This document shows, in pieces, positions 1-8,091 of a stretch of DNA of 64,000 nt. The position numbers and the translations under genes are program-made. Below the pieces are notes generated by a model. The model saw only the letters and a list, made by a program, of their open reading frames with translations. It searched no databases and was not told the origin of the DNA. Source of the stretch: Acidobacteriaceae bacterium (GTDB lineage: Bacteria; Acidobacteriota; Terriglobia; Terriglobales; Acidobacteriaceae); assembly GCA_003132405.1 (NCBI GenBank), contig PKXQ01000066.1, positions 80,802 through 144,801 of the forward strand, in the 5' to 3' direction. Each line of letters opens with the position of its first letter. Position 1 is the first letter of the stretch.

Positions 1-51
1 GCGTTCGCCGGCCCCGCCGGCGAGCAGGATTCCAAGCGTATCTTTCATCAT
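1..51 (-). CDS. glgC: Nucleotidyltransferase N-terminus, probably glucose-1-phosphate adenylyltransferase (partial)
   Basis: Only the first 17 codons lie in the window; the gene runs off the left edge. The start is one of two adjacent ATG codons (49-51 or 46-48). The peptide MMKDTLGILLAGGAGER carries the opening of the sugar-nucleotidyltransferase signature (LAGGxGxR), which binds the nucleotide phosphates. A start of the type MKDTLxILLAGGAGER is typical of bacterial GlgC, which makes ADP-glucose for glycogen. Another NDP-sugar pyrophosphorylase remains possible because the distinguishing residues are outside the window. It reads in the same direction as the nucleotide-sugar dehydrogenase upstream of it, about 200 bp away. 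Confidence 0.55.
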   Translation of the reverse strand, partial: MMKDTLGILLAGGAGER

Positions 52-247
52 CGGCAAACTCTAGGATGCATCAATCCGCACGGATGCTGCTCCGCCTCAA
101 CGCGAAATACTAGCATAGGCGATTCTTGATCATTTGTGCCATAGAGCACAAAGTCGGTGTTGAGAAAAGTGGCGCACGAGTGATGTGCCGCCCGGACGGT
201 CGGTTTTCGAACAAAGGCTGCGGACAGGAGTGTCCGCTCCACATGAG

Positions 248-1606
248 CTAGCAGTGAACGATCTTGTCGCTCTTGATGCCGCGCGTGGCATTGCGCGAAT
301 CGACCACCAGTTGGGCATCGTGGACGATCTTCTTGTAGTCGTAGTCGGAGTGATCGGTGACGATAAGCACGCAATCGTATTGGCCGAGATTGTCGAGTGG
401 CGAGCACTTCATCTGGAGGTCATACTTGCGGCCGCGGCCGACGAAGGGAAAATAAGGATCGTTATAGCTGACGGCTGCGCCTTCTTTTTGCAGCAACTCG
501 ATAATGGTGAGCGCGGGCGATTCGCGCAGGTCGTCAATATCTTTCTTGTAGGCCACGCCCAGCACCAGAATCTTCGATCCATTGATCGCTTTCTTCTGTC
601 GGTTGAGCGCCGAGATTGTCGAAGCGATCACGTTGTAGGGCATGGCCACGTTGATTTCGCCGGCCAGTTCGATGAAGCGTGTGCGGAAGTCGAATTCTTT
701 TGCCTTCCACGAAAGATAAAACGGATCGACCGGAATGCAGTGTCCGCCCAGACCAGGCCCGGGATAAAACGGATGGAAGCCAAAAGGCTTGGTCGCCGCG
801 GCGTCGATGATCTCCCAGATATTGAGGTCCATGCGCAGGCAGAGCATTTTGAGTTCGTTGACCAGCGCGATGTTGACGCAGCGATAAATGTTTTCGAGCA
901 GTTTAGTCATCTCCGCCGCAGCGGGCGACGAGACGGGCACAGTGCGGCGAAAAATCGAGCCGTAGAGCGCGGCGGCGATGGCGCTGGCCTGCGGGTCGAG
1001 TCCGCCAATCACCTTGGGAATATCGTGGCGCGCCACCTGAGTGTTGCCGGGATCCTCGCGCTCGGGCGAGAACGCAACCCAGATATTGTTATCTCCGGCT
1101 GCACCATCTCGCGAAGCTTTAAGGCCAGCTTTGTTTTCTTTCTCGAGAATTGGAATCAACACTTCTTCAGTTGTGCCCGGGTAAGTCGTGCTCTCGAGGA
1201 TGACGATCTGTCCCGCGCGCAGATTGGGCGCCACGGCGTGAGCAGTGTTGGTGATGTAGCTGAGATCGGGCTCGTGGTATTCGTTAAGCGGTGTGGGCAC
1301 GCAGATGATGATGGCGTCCATGGCAGTGATCTGCGAATAATCAGCCGTGGCTTTAAAGCCGCTCGATTTTGCAGCAGCGATCTCCTCGGGCGTAATGCGG
1401 AAAATATAAGTGCCGCCGCTCGCGAGCGTGTCGATTTTTCGCTGATCGATATCGAAGCCGGTGACAGGAAATTTCTGCTCGCTATAGAGCAGCGCGAGCG
1501 GCAATCCGACGTAGCCGAGGCCGATAATTCCTACCTTAGCCTGGCGGGCGTCAATGCGGCCCTTCAAATCGGTAAATAGCGAAGAAGCGGTAAGTTGAGG
1601 AGTCAT
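248..1606 (-). CDS. UDP-glucose/GDP-mannose dehydrogenase family (UDP-N-acetylhexosamine 6-dehydrogenase type)
   Basis: A 452-residue cytoplasmic NAD-dependent dehydrogenase that oxidises C6 of a UDP-sugar to the uronic acid in two steps. The N-terminal Rossmann motif GLGYVGLP lies near residues 29-36. The ESTTYPGTTEE segment is near residue 138. The catalytic cysteine lies in GLGGHCIPVDP near residue 290, and the C-terminal UDP-binding domain contains LGVAYKKDIDDLRESP. GGHCIPVDP and overall length fit the WecC/WbpA/TviB branch, which acts on UDP-GlcNAc or UDP-ManNAc, better than UDP-glucose dehydrogenase; the exact sugar cannot be read. I chose ATG at 1606 over TTG at 1612. It likely supplies uronic acids for capsule, exopolysaccharide or O-antigen. 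Confidence 0.9.
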   Translation of the reverse strand: MTPQLTASSLFTDLKGRIDARQAKVGIIGLGYVGLPLALLYSEQKFPVTGFDIDQRKIDTLASGGTYIFRITPEEIAAAKSSGFKATADYSQITAMDAIIICVPTPLNEYHEPDLSYITNTAHAVAPNLRAGQIVILESTTYPGTTEEVLIPILEKENKAGLKASRDGAAGDNNIWVAFSPEREDPGNTQVARHDIPKVIGGLDPQASAIAAALYGSIFRRTVPVSSPAAAEMTKLLENIYRCVNIALVNELKMLCLRMDLNIWEIIDAAATKPFGFHPFYPGPGLGGHCIPVDPFYLSWKAKEFDFRTRFIELAGEINVAMPYNVIASTISALNRQKKAINGSKILVLGVAYKKDIDDLRESPALTIIELLQKEGAAVSYNDPYFPFVGRGRKYDLQMKCSPLDNLGQYDCVLIVTDHSDYDYKKIVHDAQLVVDSRNATRGIKSDKIVHC

Positions 1607-1805
1607 AAGCAAGGATTAATTCTAGCATCGGAAGGTCGCAGTTAAGCCGCAGAAGCGGCAGTTAGTCCGTGATTTTCACTTGATTTTCACGGTATATGTC
1701 CGTGCTGCCACCCACTTTGAGTACTCTAGTAATCAAGTTTTGCGCGCCGCGGTTTCCTTAGTAACATGCAGAGTGCGGTAAGAAGCACGGTGGCTTCCGC
1801 ATCAG

Positions 1806-2378
1806 ATGCGATTCTTACGACTCCTCCTCATCCTCGCGATCCTCATTGCGCTCGCTAGCCAGGCGGCGCGTTTCCTGGTCCTCGATCATCCGGAAAAATC
1901 CGACGCCATCATCGTGCTCGCTGGGGAAACCAACGTTCGTCCCGCTCGCGCTCTTGAACTGCTGCAGCAGGGAATCGCGCCGCGCGTGTTTCTGGATGCG
2001 GAGACGCGAGACCTGATCTACGATCAACGGCTGACCGACATCGCGCAGAGATACGTCAGCAATCTCGGAGAAGGGAACGAAATTTCGGTATGTGCGATCG
2101 TCGGTTTTTCGACCCACGCGGAGGTCGACGATGTGGGCCGATGCCTGCAGTCACTGGGAGCGCATCGGGTGCTGATCGTCACCTCCGATTATCACACTCG
2201 TCGCGCCTTGACGATTTTTCGCCATCACTTGCCGCAATACCAGTTCAACGTGGCGGCGGCGCGCGATCCGTCGCGTTTCGGCACCGCTTGGTGGACAAAC
2301 CGCGAGTGGGCCAAGGCCACTCTGGACGAGTGGCTCAAACTGCTGTGGTGGGAAGTCGTGGATCGGTGGCGTGGCTAG
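1806..2378 (+). CDS. YdcF/SanA-like DUF218 family membrane-anchored protein
   Basis: A 190-residue protein with one N-terminal membrane segment (residues 3-20) followed by a DUF218 fold. Conserved stretches are DAIIVLAGETNVRPARALELLQ (residues 33-54) and VLIVTSDYHTRRALTIFRH (about 123-141). The SDYHTRRA element matches the SxxYHxxRA motif of the family. Family members such as SanA and ElyC affect envelope and peptidoglycan precursor metabolism; the biochemical reaction is not established. It is divergent from the nucleotide-sugar dehydrogenase, with about 200 bp between them. The start ATG follows no obvious ribosome binding site. Confidence 0.75.
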   Translation: MRFLRLLLILAILIALASQAARFLVLDHPEKSDAIIVLAGETNVRPARALELLQQGIAPRVFLDAETRDLIYDQRLTDIAQRYVSNLGEGNEISVCAIVGFSTHAEVDDVGRCLQSLGAHRVLIVTSDYHTRRALTIFRHHLPQYQFNVAAARDPSRFGTAWWTNREWAKATLDEWLKLLWWEVVDRWRG

Positions 2379-2478
2379 TTCTCAGTTCTCAGTAAAGACG
2401 GAGGGTTTTAGCTGAGTGGTGAATGCTGAGTACTGGCAACTTTTTTTATATTGCGATAGTTTGAAACTTGGAGGTTTC

Positions 2479-2700
2479 ATGGCTCAAGTAACGATTACGG
2501 TGCGCCCTAATGGTCCTTTGCGGGTAGATGATCCGAACGGTGTTGTCGAATTGGTAGACCTCGAAGGCAACAAGTTTGACCTGACCGGCAAGCCGGCATT
2601 TTCCCTGTGCCGTTGTGGCGCGTCCGCCAACAAGCCCTTTTGCGATGGCAGCCATAAAGCGCTTTTTCCAGCTCCTGTCGTGGCGATCAAAACTGAGTGA
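2479..2700 (+). CDS. CDGSH-type iron-sulfur domain protein
   Basis: A 73-residue protein with one CDGSH domain. The ligand set CRCGASANKPFCDGSH (residues 47-62) has the C-x-C-x(8)-C-x(3)-H spacing that binds a [2Fe-2S] cluster with three Cys and one His. I chose ATG at 2479 because GGAGG lies at 2470-2474, just upstream, and the in-frame extension to 2416 has no family similarity. Bacterial CDGSH proteins are thought to take part in redox or iron-sulfur homeostasis; the partner is unknown here. It stands alone between the DUF218 gene and the GloVer protein. Confidence 0.88.
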   Translation: MAQVTITVRPNGPLRVDDPNGVVELVDLEGNKFDLTGKPAFSLCRCGASANKPFCDGSHKALFPAPVVAIKTE

Positions 2701-2874
2701 CGGTGTCAGGTCTTAAGGAAAACCGGGAATGACCGCACTGCTCCTAACACCTACGCCCTGAAGACAGGCCGATTCGATTTTCACCTTATCGTAACGTTGG
2801 GCCGATTAGGAGCGTGGTAAACTCTTCTTCCGCAGAGTTTCTTCCGCAGGTGAACCTCCCGAAGGAGCGTGCCT

Positions 2875-4092
2875 ATGAAAATTCCAATAAAACATCAGAT
2901 TTCAATTTCTGGACTGTGCCGGCTAGCAGCAAACGCTGCGCTGGTTTTGGGAGTGCTGCTGCCGTCGATGATCGCAAACCAATCGGCAGCGCAGACCTAC
3001 ACTTACAGCGTCGCATATTCGTTTGGCGCCGCAGCGAATGATGGCTCATATCCAATGGCACGGTTAGTGCTGGGCGCACAAGGCAATCTATATGGCACTA
3101 CCTCCGGCGGCGGTACGTTCGATCACGGGACTGTGTTCAAACTCGGTGCGACCGGGAGTGAGACCGTAATGTACAGCTTCGCGGGAAGTCCAGACGGCGA
3201 GAGCCCCAATACTAGTTTAGTAATAGACGGGCAGGGTAACCTTTACGGTACAACAGGGAGCGGAGGCATACGCCTCCAAGGAACGGTGTTCAAGGTAAAT
3301 CCGACCGGAAGCGAAACCGTGCTCTACAGTTTTGAGAAAGCTACGAAGAATGGCGCAACCCCAAACGGTGTGGTACGAGACGAGCAAGGCAACCTCTACG
3401 GTACAACCCATCGCGGTGGCGACGGCAGTCCCGCCGCTGGAACTGTATTCAAAGTAGATACAGCTGGGGATGAGACGGTGCTCTATGATTTCGGGGATAA
3501 CGATGGGGGCGGCGGATTGTATCCTCGCTCAAATTTAGTGTTTGACGCTCAGGGCAACCTATATGGTACGACCGCATATGAGATCGGTGGCAAGACCGGA
3601 GATCCCGGAGGAACCATATTCAGGATCGACGAAACGGGCAATTATGCGTTGCTTTACACATTTGGCGGCGTTGGGTATCCGCTCGCCGGCGTAGTGCTAG
3701 ACGCACAGGGCAATCTTTATGGTACGACGTATGGAGGGTCGGGCGATCCGGGCACAGTGTATAAACTGGATACGAACGGCAACCTGACCGTGCTCTATAG
3801 CTTCACTGGAAAAAAAGGAGACGGCAAACATCCCTATGGGGGCGTAGTGATCGACAGCCAGGGCAACCTGTATGGCACGACCTACGAAGGTGGCACCGCA
3901 GACAATGGGACCGCGTACAAGGTCGATACGAGCGGCAAGGAAACCGTGCTCCACAGCTTCACCGGCGCCAATGGAGATGGTGCACTCCCCCACGGAGATT
4001 TAGTGTTCGATGCCGCGGGCAACCTCTATGGCACCACAGAGATTGGCGGAGCCAACAGCCAGGGATCGGTGTTCAAGCTGACGCTGCAATAA
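2875..4092 (+). CDS. Secreted Gloeo/Verruco (GloVer) tandem-repeat protein
   Basis: A 405-residue exported protein. A signal peptide of about 40 residues ends near SAAQTYTY. Seven repeats of about 45-55 residues follow, each containing GNLYGTT, a glycine-rich turn, GTVFKL/VDxxG and ETVLYSF. This is the choice-of-anchor GloVer repeat known mainly from Gloeobacter, Verrucomicrobia and Acidobacteria. The repeats probably form a beta-propeller or beta-solenoid; no enzymatic residues are evident and the function is unknown. Start ATG 2875 is preferred over GTG 2869 because AAGGAG at 2862-2867 is correctly spaced only for the ATG. No C-terminal sorting domain is visible, unlike many relatives. Confidence 0.85.
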   Translation: MKIPIKHQISISGLCRLAANAALVLGVLLPSMIANQSAAQTYTYSVAYSFGAAANDGSYPMARLVLGAQGNLYGTTSGGGTFDHGTVFKLGATGSETVMYSFAGSPDGESPNTSLVIDGQGNLYGTTGSGGIRLQGTVFKVNPTGSETVLYSFEKATKNGATPNGVVRDEQGNLYGTTHRGGDGSPAAGTVFKVDTAGDETVLYDFGDNDGGGGLYPRSNLVFDAQGNLYGTTAYEIGGKTGDPGGTIFRIDETGNYALLYTFGGVGYPLAGVVLDAQGNLYGTTYGGSGDPGTVYKLDTNGNLTVLYSFTGKKGDGKHPYGGVVIDSQGNLYGTTYEGGTADNGTAYKVDTSGKETVLHSFTGANGDGALPHGDLVFDAAGNLYGTTEIGGANSQGSVFKLTLQ

Positions 4093-4266
4093 TCGGCAAC
4101 ACGGGATGCGAAGCAGATTGATTTCTAAGTTGTGCTTCACAACTTCGCCGGGCTCGGTGTTCAGGTTTCTTAACACCGTGCCACTGTCCCCTGACTATTC
4201 ACTAGTGCTACGACTTCTGGTGCGGATAGCCCCGTCGCTAACTGCTAGACTCTGCTCAGAGCACCA

Positions 4267-5247
4267 ATGCCACGCCTTCTCTATCTCGGAGCCCTTCTGG
4301 GCTTGGCGGCTTCCCTGTCTTCGCCTGTGCTGATTCACGCGCAGGCGTCTGCGCCTGCGGCCGCTCGTGTGCAGCACATCGTTTTGCATGAAACCGGCGC
4401 TGGCCTGGAAGTCGAGATACAAACTTCGGGAGCGGCCGTCGCGCCCGATACTCAGGCCATCACCGGGCCAGACCGCATCGTCGTGGATTTTCCCGGGGCG
4501 CTTCCCGCCGCCGATTTGTACGCTCTGAAAGTGAATCGCGGTGCGCTCCAGGGAATTCGCGCCGGATTATTTTTCAGCAATCCCCCGATAACACGCGTTG
4601 TGCTTGATCTCTCGGAGCCGCAGTCCTATCAGATTTCGACGGGTCAGAACGCGGTGGTCGTTAAGTTGAATTCGGTTAAGTTGAATTCGGATAAGTTGAA
4701 TTCGGTCAGCTTGAATTCCGTCAAGCTGAATTCTGCGAAGTTGACCCCGGCCAATTCTGCGCCAAAGCCAACTATGCTTCCAGCTGTCAGAACTCAGCCG
4801 TCCAGTGTAGCGGCGCAGCCTGGCGCCAGACTTCAGAATGCCTCGCTGGCTGCGCATACGAGTGCTGCAGTTCCCGCGACCTCTGCCGCGTCTTCCTCAA
4901 TCACCGGCGCGGCCCCACCGCCCGCGGTAAGCGCGGCGCCTCCTCTTGTGACGGCGGCGCCAGCTCCGGCCGTCTCTGTGAGTTTTGTTAACGGATTGCT
5001 GAGCATTCACGCCGAAAAAGCCACGCTGGCGCAGGTGTTATTCGAAGTGCAGCGCCAGACCCGCGCCGACATTGCGATACCGGCGGGTGCCGAGCAGGAG
5101 CAAGTGGCCGCCGACCTCGGCCCCGCTCCCGCGCGCGATGTGCTGGCAGCCTTGCTCAACGGCTCCCACTACAACTTTATTTTTGTCGGCAACGAACTCA
5201 GCCTCGACCAGGTGATCCTCACGCTGCGCGAGTCCAACCCCTTCTAA
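4267..5247 (+). CDS. Exported AMIN-domain protein with C-terminal secretin/STN-like domain
   Basis: A 326-residue protein with a signal peptide ending near AQASA (residue 28). Residues about 34-133 form an AMIN domain (VQHIVLHE, PDRIVVDFPGALP, RVVLDLSEP), a module that targets PilQ and amidases to peptidoglycan. Then come five pentapeptide repeats (133-157), a Pro/Ala-rich linker to about residue 238, and a C-terminal STN-like domain (LLSIHAEKATLAQVLFEVQ). This is the N-terminal architecture of a PilQ-type secretin without the outer-membrane pore domain. It may be a periplasmic partner of a secretion or pilus system, or a truncated derivative. No pilus genes are adjacent. Confidence 0.7.
   Translation: MPRLLYLGALLGLAASLSSPVLIHAQASAPAAARVQHIVLHETGAGLEVEIQTSGAAVAPDTQAITGPDRIVVDFPGALPAADLYALKVNRGALQGIRAGLFFSNPPITRVVLDLSEPQSYQISTGQNAVVVKLNSVKLNSDKLNSVSLNSVKLNSAKLTPANSAPKPTMLPAVRTQPSSVAAQPGARLQNASLAAHTSAAVPATSAASSSITGAAPPPAVSAAPPLVTAAPAPAVSVSFVNGLLSIHAEKATLAQVLFEVQRQTRADIAIPAGAEQEQVAADLGPAPARDVLAALLNGSHYNFIFVGNELSLDQVILTLRESNPF
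4663..4737 (+). repeat. Five-unit 15-bp in-frame tandem repeat inside the AMIN protein gene
   Basis: Five consecutive 15-bp units related to AAGTTGAATTCGGTT encode KLNSV, KLNSD, KLNSV, SLNSV and KLNSA. A decayed sixth unit encodes KLTPA. The repeat sits exactly at the junction between the AMIN domain and the Pro/Ala linker and keeps the reading frame. Units differ at one to three bases, mostly at third positions or at the fifth codon. Confidence 0.9.
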
Positions 5248-5465
5248 CCCACGCTGTACTTATCATGCGACCCCACCCGTGTAGTAAACGCCGAAGTCCG
5301 CTGGGCAAGCGATATGGCTGGGAACTACTAACAGAAAAAAGTTGCACGCGAAAGTTCGCGCCAAAATACTCCGCAGGGGAGGGTGGCGGAGTTTACAAAA
5401 ACTTGCAGTGGACGGTCTGCGGCAACGATTTACGTCACCGCAGCCGATAGTAACCCGACTCGGAC

Positions 5466-5588
5466 TCACTTCATGGTGCTGATCTTTATGTAGCGAATCA
5501 CATCGGGCACGGCCGTCACAATCGCATATCCAGCCAGAAGCAAACCGGCAGCCGCAAAAACATTCTTTAGCGTCTATGCGCTTCTCAT
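5466..5588 (-). pseudogene. Small single-span membrane protein gene interrupted by an amber codon (DUF6893-like)
   Basis: A 41-codon frame starts at ATG 5588 after a good AGGAG ribosome binding site. It reads MRSA, then TAG (5574-5576), then TLKNVFAAAGLLLAG, YAIVTAVPDVIRY, IKISTMK and a TGA stop. The part after the amber codon resembles the tiny acidobacterial/actinobacterial family with one transmembrane helix followed by PDxxRYxKI (DUF6893, from memory). The close match of length, hydrophobic helix and basic end argues that the frame is or was a gene. The TAG at codon 5 makes it a nonsense-mutated gene, a sequencing error, or a readthrough case. No alternative start codon exists between the stop and the helix. 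The rest of 5248-5833 shows nothing I recognise. Confidence 0.55.
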
Positions 5589-5833
5589 TGGGAATTCTCC
5601 TGAGCGCACTAACGAAAACTGCCTACAGCGTAGTCGACCAGAAACTCGCGCGCTATCCATTGATACGTTGAGTGCGCCCCAGGGAATCCTGTAGGACTTC
5701 CCGGTCCGGAGCGGCAAATATCATCTACTGGGAGCCCCCTCTTACAGATAGATTATCTCGTCGCCCCGGATCTACTCATCTAAGGGACGTCGCGTATTGC
5801 CGAGCGTCGCATGCCGGTCACAAAAGAGGCCAA

Positions 5834-6682
5834 GTGAACAAGAAACTGGTGAAGATGACTCCTCCGCCAATCGAAACAGCGATCTCGACTCGCGCCGAGA
5901 AGAAGCAGGTCGAGGAGCGACTGGCGATTGGCCCGCAGGTGGTGTACGAAACCATTCGGCGCGAGGGCGAAGAGGAATTGGCCCGTCCGGCATCCGCATT
6001 GGCCTGGTCGGCGCTGGCAGCTGGGCTGTCGATGGGTTTCTCGTTCGTAGCCGAGGCGCTCCTCAGCAGTCATCTGCCCGATCAGCCCTGGCGTCCGCTG
6101 ATTTCGCGCGCCGGATACTGTGTAGGCTTTCTCATTGTCATACTGGGGCGCCAGCAACTCTTTACCGAAAACACGCTCACGGTTGTGCTGCCCCTCCTTG
6201 TGAAGAAAGACCTGTCCACCTTGTTGCGTATGCTGCGCCTGTGGGCCGTCGTGCTGACTGCAAATCTGGTAGGTACGTTTTTATTCGCACTCTGCATCGG
6301 GAAAATCCATATCTTCGATGTGCACTCCCAAGAAACCTTGACCAGCATCGGCGTGGCGCATCTGGGAGCGGGGTTCGGGACGGTTCTGATGCGCGCGATT
6401 TTCGCAGGCTGGCTGATCGCATTGATGGTATGGCTGCTGCCTGGCGCCGAATCCTCCCGCATCGCCATCATCATCATCATCACGTATCTGGTCGGAATCA
6501 GCGGCTTCAACCACGTGATCGCTGGCTCAACGACGATGTTTTTTCTGATCGTGACGAAGGTCATTACCTGGAAGGTGTACGTGGCACAATTCCTGCTTCC
6601 GACGTTGTTGGGAAATGTCATCGGAGGATTTGCGCTGGTAGCCGCGCTTGGCCATGCGCAGGTGGTGGGGGGAAAAGAATAA
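5834..6682 (+). CDS. Formate/nitrite transporter (FNT) family membrane protein, YfdC-like
   Basis: A 282-residue inner-membrane protein. The soluble N-terminus (about 45 residues) ends in EEELARPASALAWSALAAGLSMGFSFV, where the family's first helix begins. The hallmarks GRQQLFTENT, LTANLVGTFLFAL, GISGFNHVIAGS and LLPTLLGNVIGGFAL match the six-helix FNT fold. The ERP/ARPxxxLxxSAxAAGLxMGFS opening and the GxNHVIA element fit the YfdC subgroup rather than FocA/NirC, so the transported anion is uncertain. I chose GTG 5834 (AGAGG upstream); ATG 5855 is the alternative. The open frame extends to 5672 but that part carries no similarity. Convergent with the TadG-like gene. Confidence 0.85.
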   Translation: MNKKLVKMTPPPIETAISTRAEKKQVEERLAIGPQVVYETIRREGEEELARPASALAWSALAAGLSMGFSFVAEALLSSHLPDQPWRPLISRAGYCVGFLIVILGRQQLFTENTLTVVLPLLVKKDLSTLLRMLRLWAVVLTANLVGTFLFALCIGKIHIFDVHSQETLTSIGVAHLGAGFGTVLMRAIFAGWLIALMVWLLPGAESSRIAIIIIITYLVGISGFNHVIAGSTTMFFLIVTKVITWKVYVAQFLLPTLLGNVIGGFALVAALGHAQVVGGKE

Positions 6683-6705
6683 ATGCGGGAATAAAGATTG
6701 GAAGA

Positions 6706-6760
6706 AGTTCGGAGGCGAAGTCTCGCAACCGAAGTTCCGCAACCGAAGTCTCGCAACTAG
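6706..6760. repeat. Four-unit 14-bp imperfect tandem repeat between convergent genes
   Basis: Units AGTTCGGAGGCGA, AGTCTCGCAACCGA, AGTTCCGCAACCGA and AGTCTCGCAACTAG follow one another between the transporter stop and the TadG-like stop, overlapping the latter by one codon. Unit length (13-14 bp) and copy number resemble the other short arrays in this window. Confidence 0.7.
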
Positions 6761-8085
6761 GACCCGCTAATCAACCGTACCACCACGGGAGACGCGCCGT
6801 TGCCGACAATCGGCGCCCCGCTGGCGGCGGTTCCGCAACCGGCCAGGTTGATGACGGTGGTCTTCACCTGTCCCACATTCCCTCCAGTGGGAGTCCGAAA
6901 CCCTTCTGGATTCAAGAACAATTGCACGAACCCTATAATCGTGACGGGATTGGTCGGCGCCGTGATGCTGGTACTGTTGAACACCGGCACTGTAACCAGC
7001 GAATCACTCACCATTACGTTGCTCCCGGCGAGGGCAGAAATCGGATTATCGTTACCGGCGACAAACTGGAAGGGTGCGGTCGGCGGATTCCCCGTAGAGG
7101 TAACTGTATCGCCCTGGTTGCCTGTCGCGTGGGTCAGGCAATTCACCGCCTCGGCTGTCTCGTAATTTCTAGTGGTGTCGTCGGCAGTGTCGAAAGCGAC
7201 CTGGCTATTGCATGTAATTGGCGTCTGGATGCAACCGGCGATACTTTGCTGATACGGTGTAGGCACCGGTATCAGGCTACATGAGGACAGCGCCGTGGTC
7301 GGGGCAGGGAAGGAGCTCGGGTCCCCAGGATAATATTTCCATGCTACGGGTGCGGGAAGTGGTAGTGGCACCCCGCTACAATTGCCGCCGGGACAGGCAA
7401 CGCTCATTCGGGTGGCATTGGTGGACGTCCAGCCCAGCAAATTTGTATCGTTGATGGCTCCTGTCACAGGATCGAAAATATTGGAACCGCCGGTACCAGG
7501 CCTAGGGCTCATATTCGGCAGCAGCCACGGCTTTACACAAAGGGGCGCGACCAGCGGCCTCATCCCTCCTGTTGACACGCCAGTTGTTGCCGACGGATTG
7601 TAAGCTTCCGCCGTGGCCGACGCACCCACCGTAAGCTGTGTGGTTCCCCAGATACGCGCGAAGAAGGTCGGCAGGTTGGTTACTCGCACGCTTATCGTGA
7701 ACTTCGGATTGGTAACGGTTCCACCAGGAGCAGTAGGAATCGTGATCTGGGAGGAAGTCAGGTTCGCTCCTCCCACCTGGTTTTGCTCCGCGATCTGGAG
7801 AGCAACCGCTGTGGCAAGGGTCCACGCGTTGGCCATCAAACCGTCCGCAACGGCGTTCGGGTCCGAGGTCGCCCCGGAGTTTGCGAGCACACGTGCGGCC
7901 GCCAGGGCGGCGCTGTCGGCTGCCAGTTGGGCCTCGCTGCGCGCGGTGTAGATCGTTACCACGTCGATCGAGAGCGCGGCCATCGCTCCGACAACAAACA
8001 GCATGAACACCGCGACCAACGTGATGATGACGCCCCGCTCGTCTTTTCTTTTTTCAGTTCGCAAGTTAGTTCGAAGCCGTCGCAA
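6757..8085 (-). CDS. TadG-like pilus assembly protein
   Basis: A 442-residue protein. The N-terminal motif DERGVIITLVAVFMLFVVGAMAALSIDVV (residues 16-44) is the Tad/TadG signature: a charged Asp-Glu-Arg-Gly start, one membrane helix, then ARSEAQLAADSAALAAARVL. The long, low-charge C-terminal part lies outside the membrane and contains several cysteines. TadG-like proteins are minor components of tight-adherence (Flp) pili. The apparent start is TTG 8085, eight bases after the upstream TadE-like stop, so the two genes are probably co-translated. Homologues also occur outside pilus loci, so a role in a complete Tad machine is inferred from the neighbours only. Confidence 0.78.
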   Translation of the reverse strand: MRRLRTNLRTEKRKDERGVIITLVAVFMLFVVGAMAALSIDVVTIYTARSEAQLAADSAALAAARVLANSGATSDPNAVADGLMANAWTLATAVALQIAEQNQVGGANLTSSQITIPTAPGGTVTNPKFTISVRVTNLPTFFARIWGTTQLTVGASATAEAYNPSATTGVSTGGMRPLVAPLCVKPWLLPNMSPRPGTGGSNIFDPVTGAINDTNLLGWTSTNATRMSVACPGGNCSGVPLPLPAPVAWKYYPGDPSSFPAPTTALSSCSLIPVPTPYQQSIAGCIQTPITCNSQVAFDTADDTTRNYETAEAVNCLTHATGNQGDTVTSTGNPPTAPFQFVAGNDNPISALAGSNVMVSDSLVTVPVFNSTSITAPTNPVTIIGFVQLFLNPEGFRTPTGGNVGQVKTTVINLAGCGTAASGAPIVGNGASPVVVRLISGS

Positions 8086-8091
8086 GCATCC

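Noticed and set aside
185-1579. Long plus-strand frame (464 codons) over the nucleotide-sugar dehydrogenase gene
   Set aside because: It is the antisense shadow of a gene with clear catalytic motifs and itself shows no domain.
4663-4737. CRISPR array
   Set aside because: Units are contiguous 15-mers without spacers and are coding; no cas genes are in the window. The same holds for the other short arrays.
5797-7284. 495-codon plus-strand frame spanning the transporter and TadG regions
   Set aside because: It overlaps two well-supported genes in other frames, is rich in Arg/His as shadows are, and has no motif.
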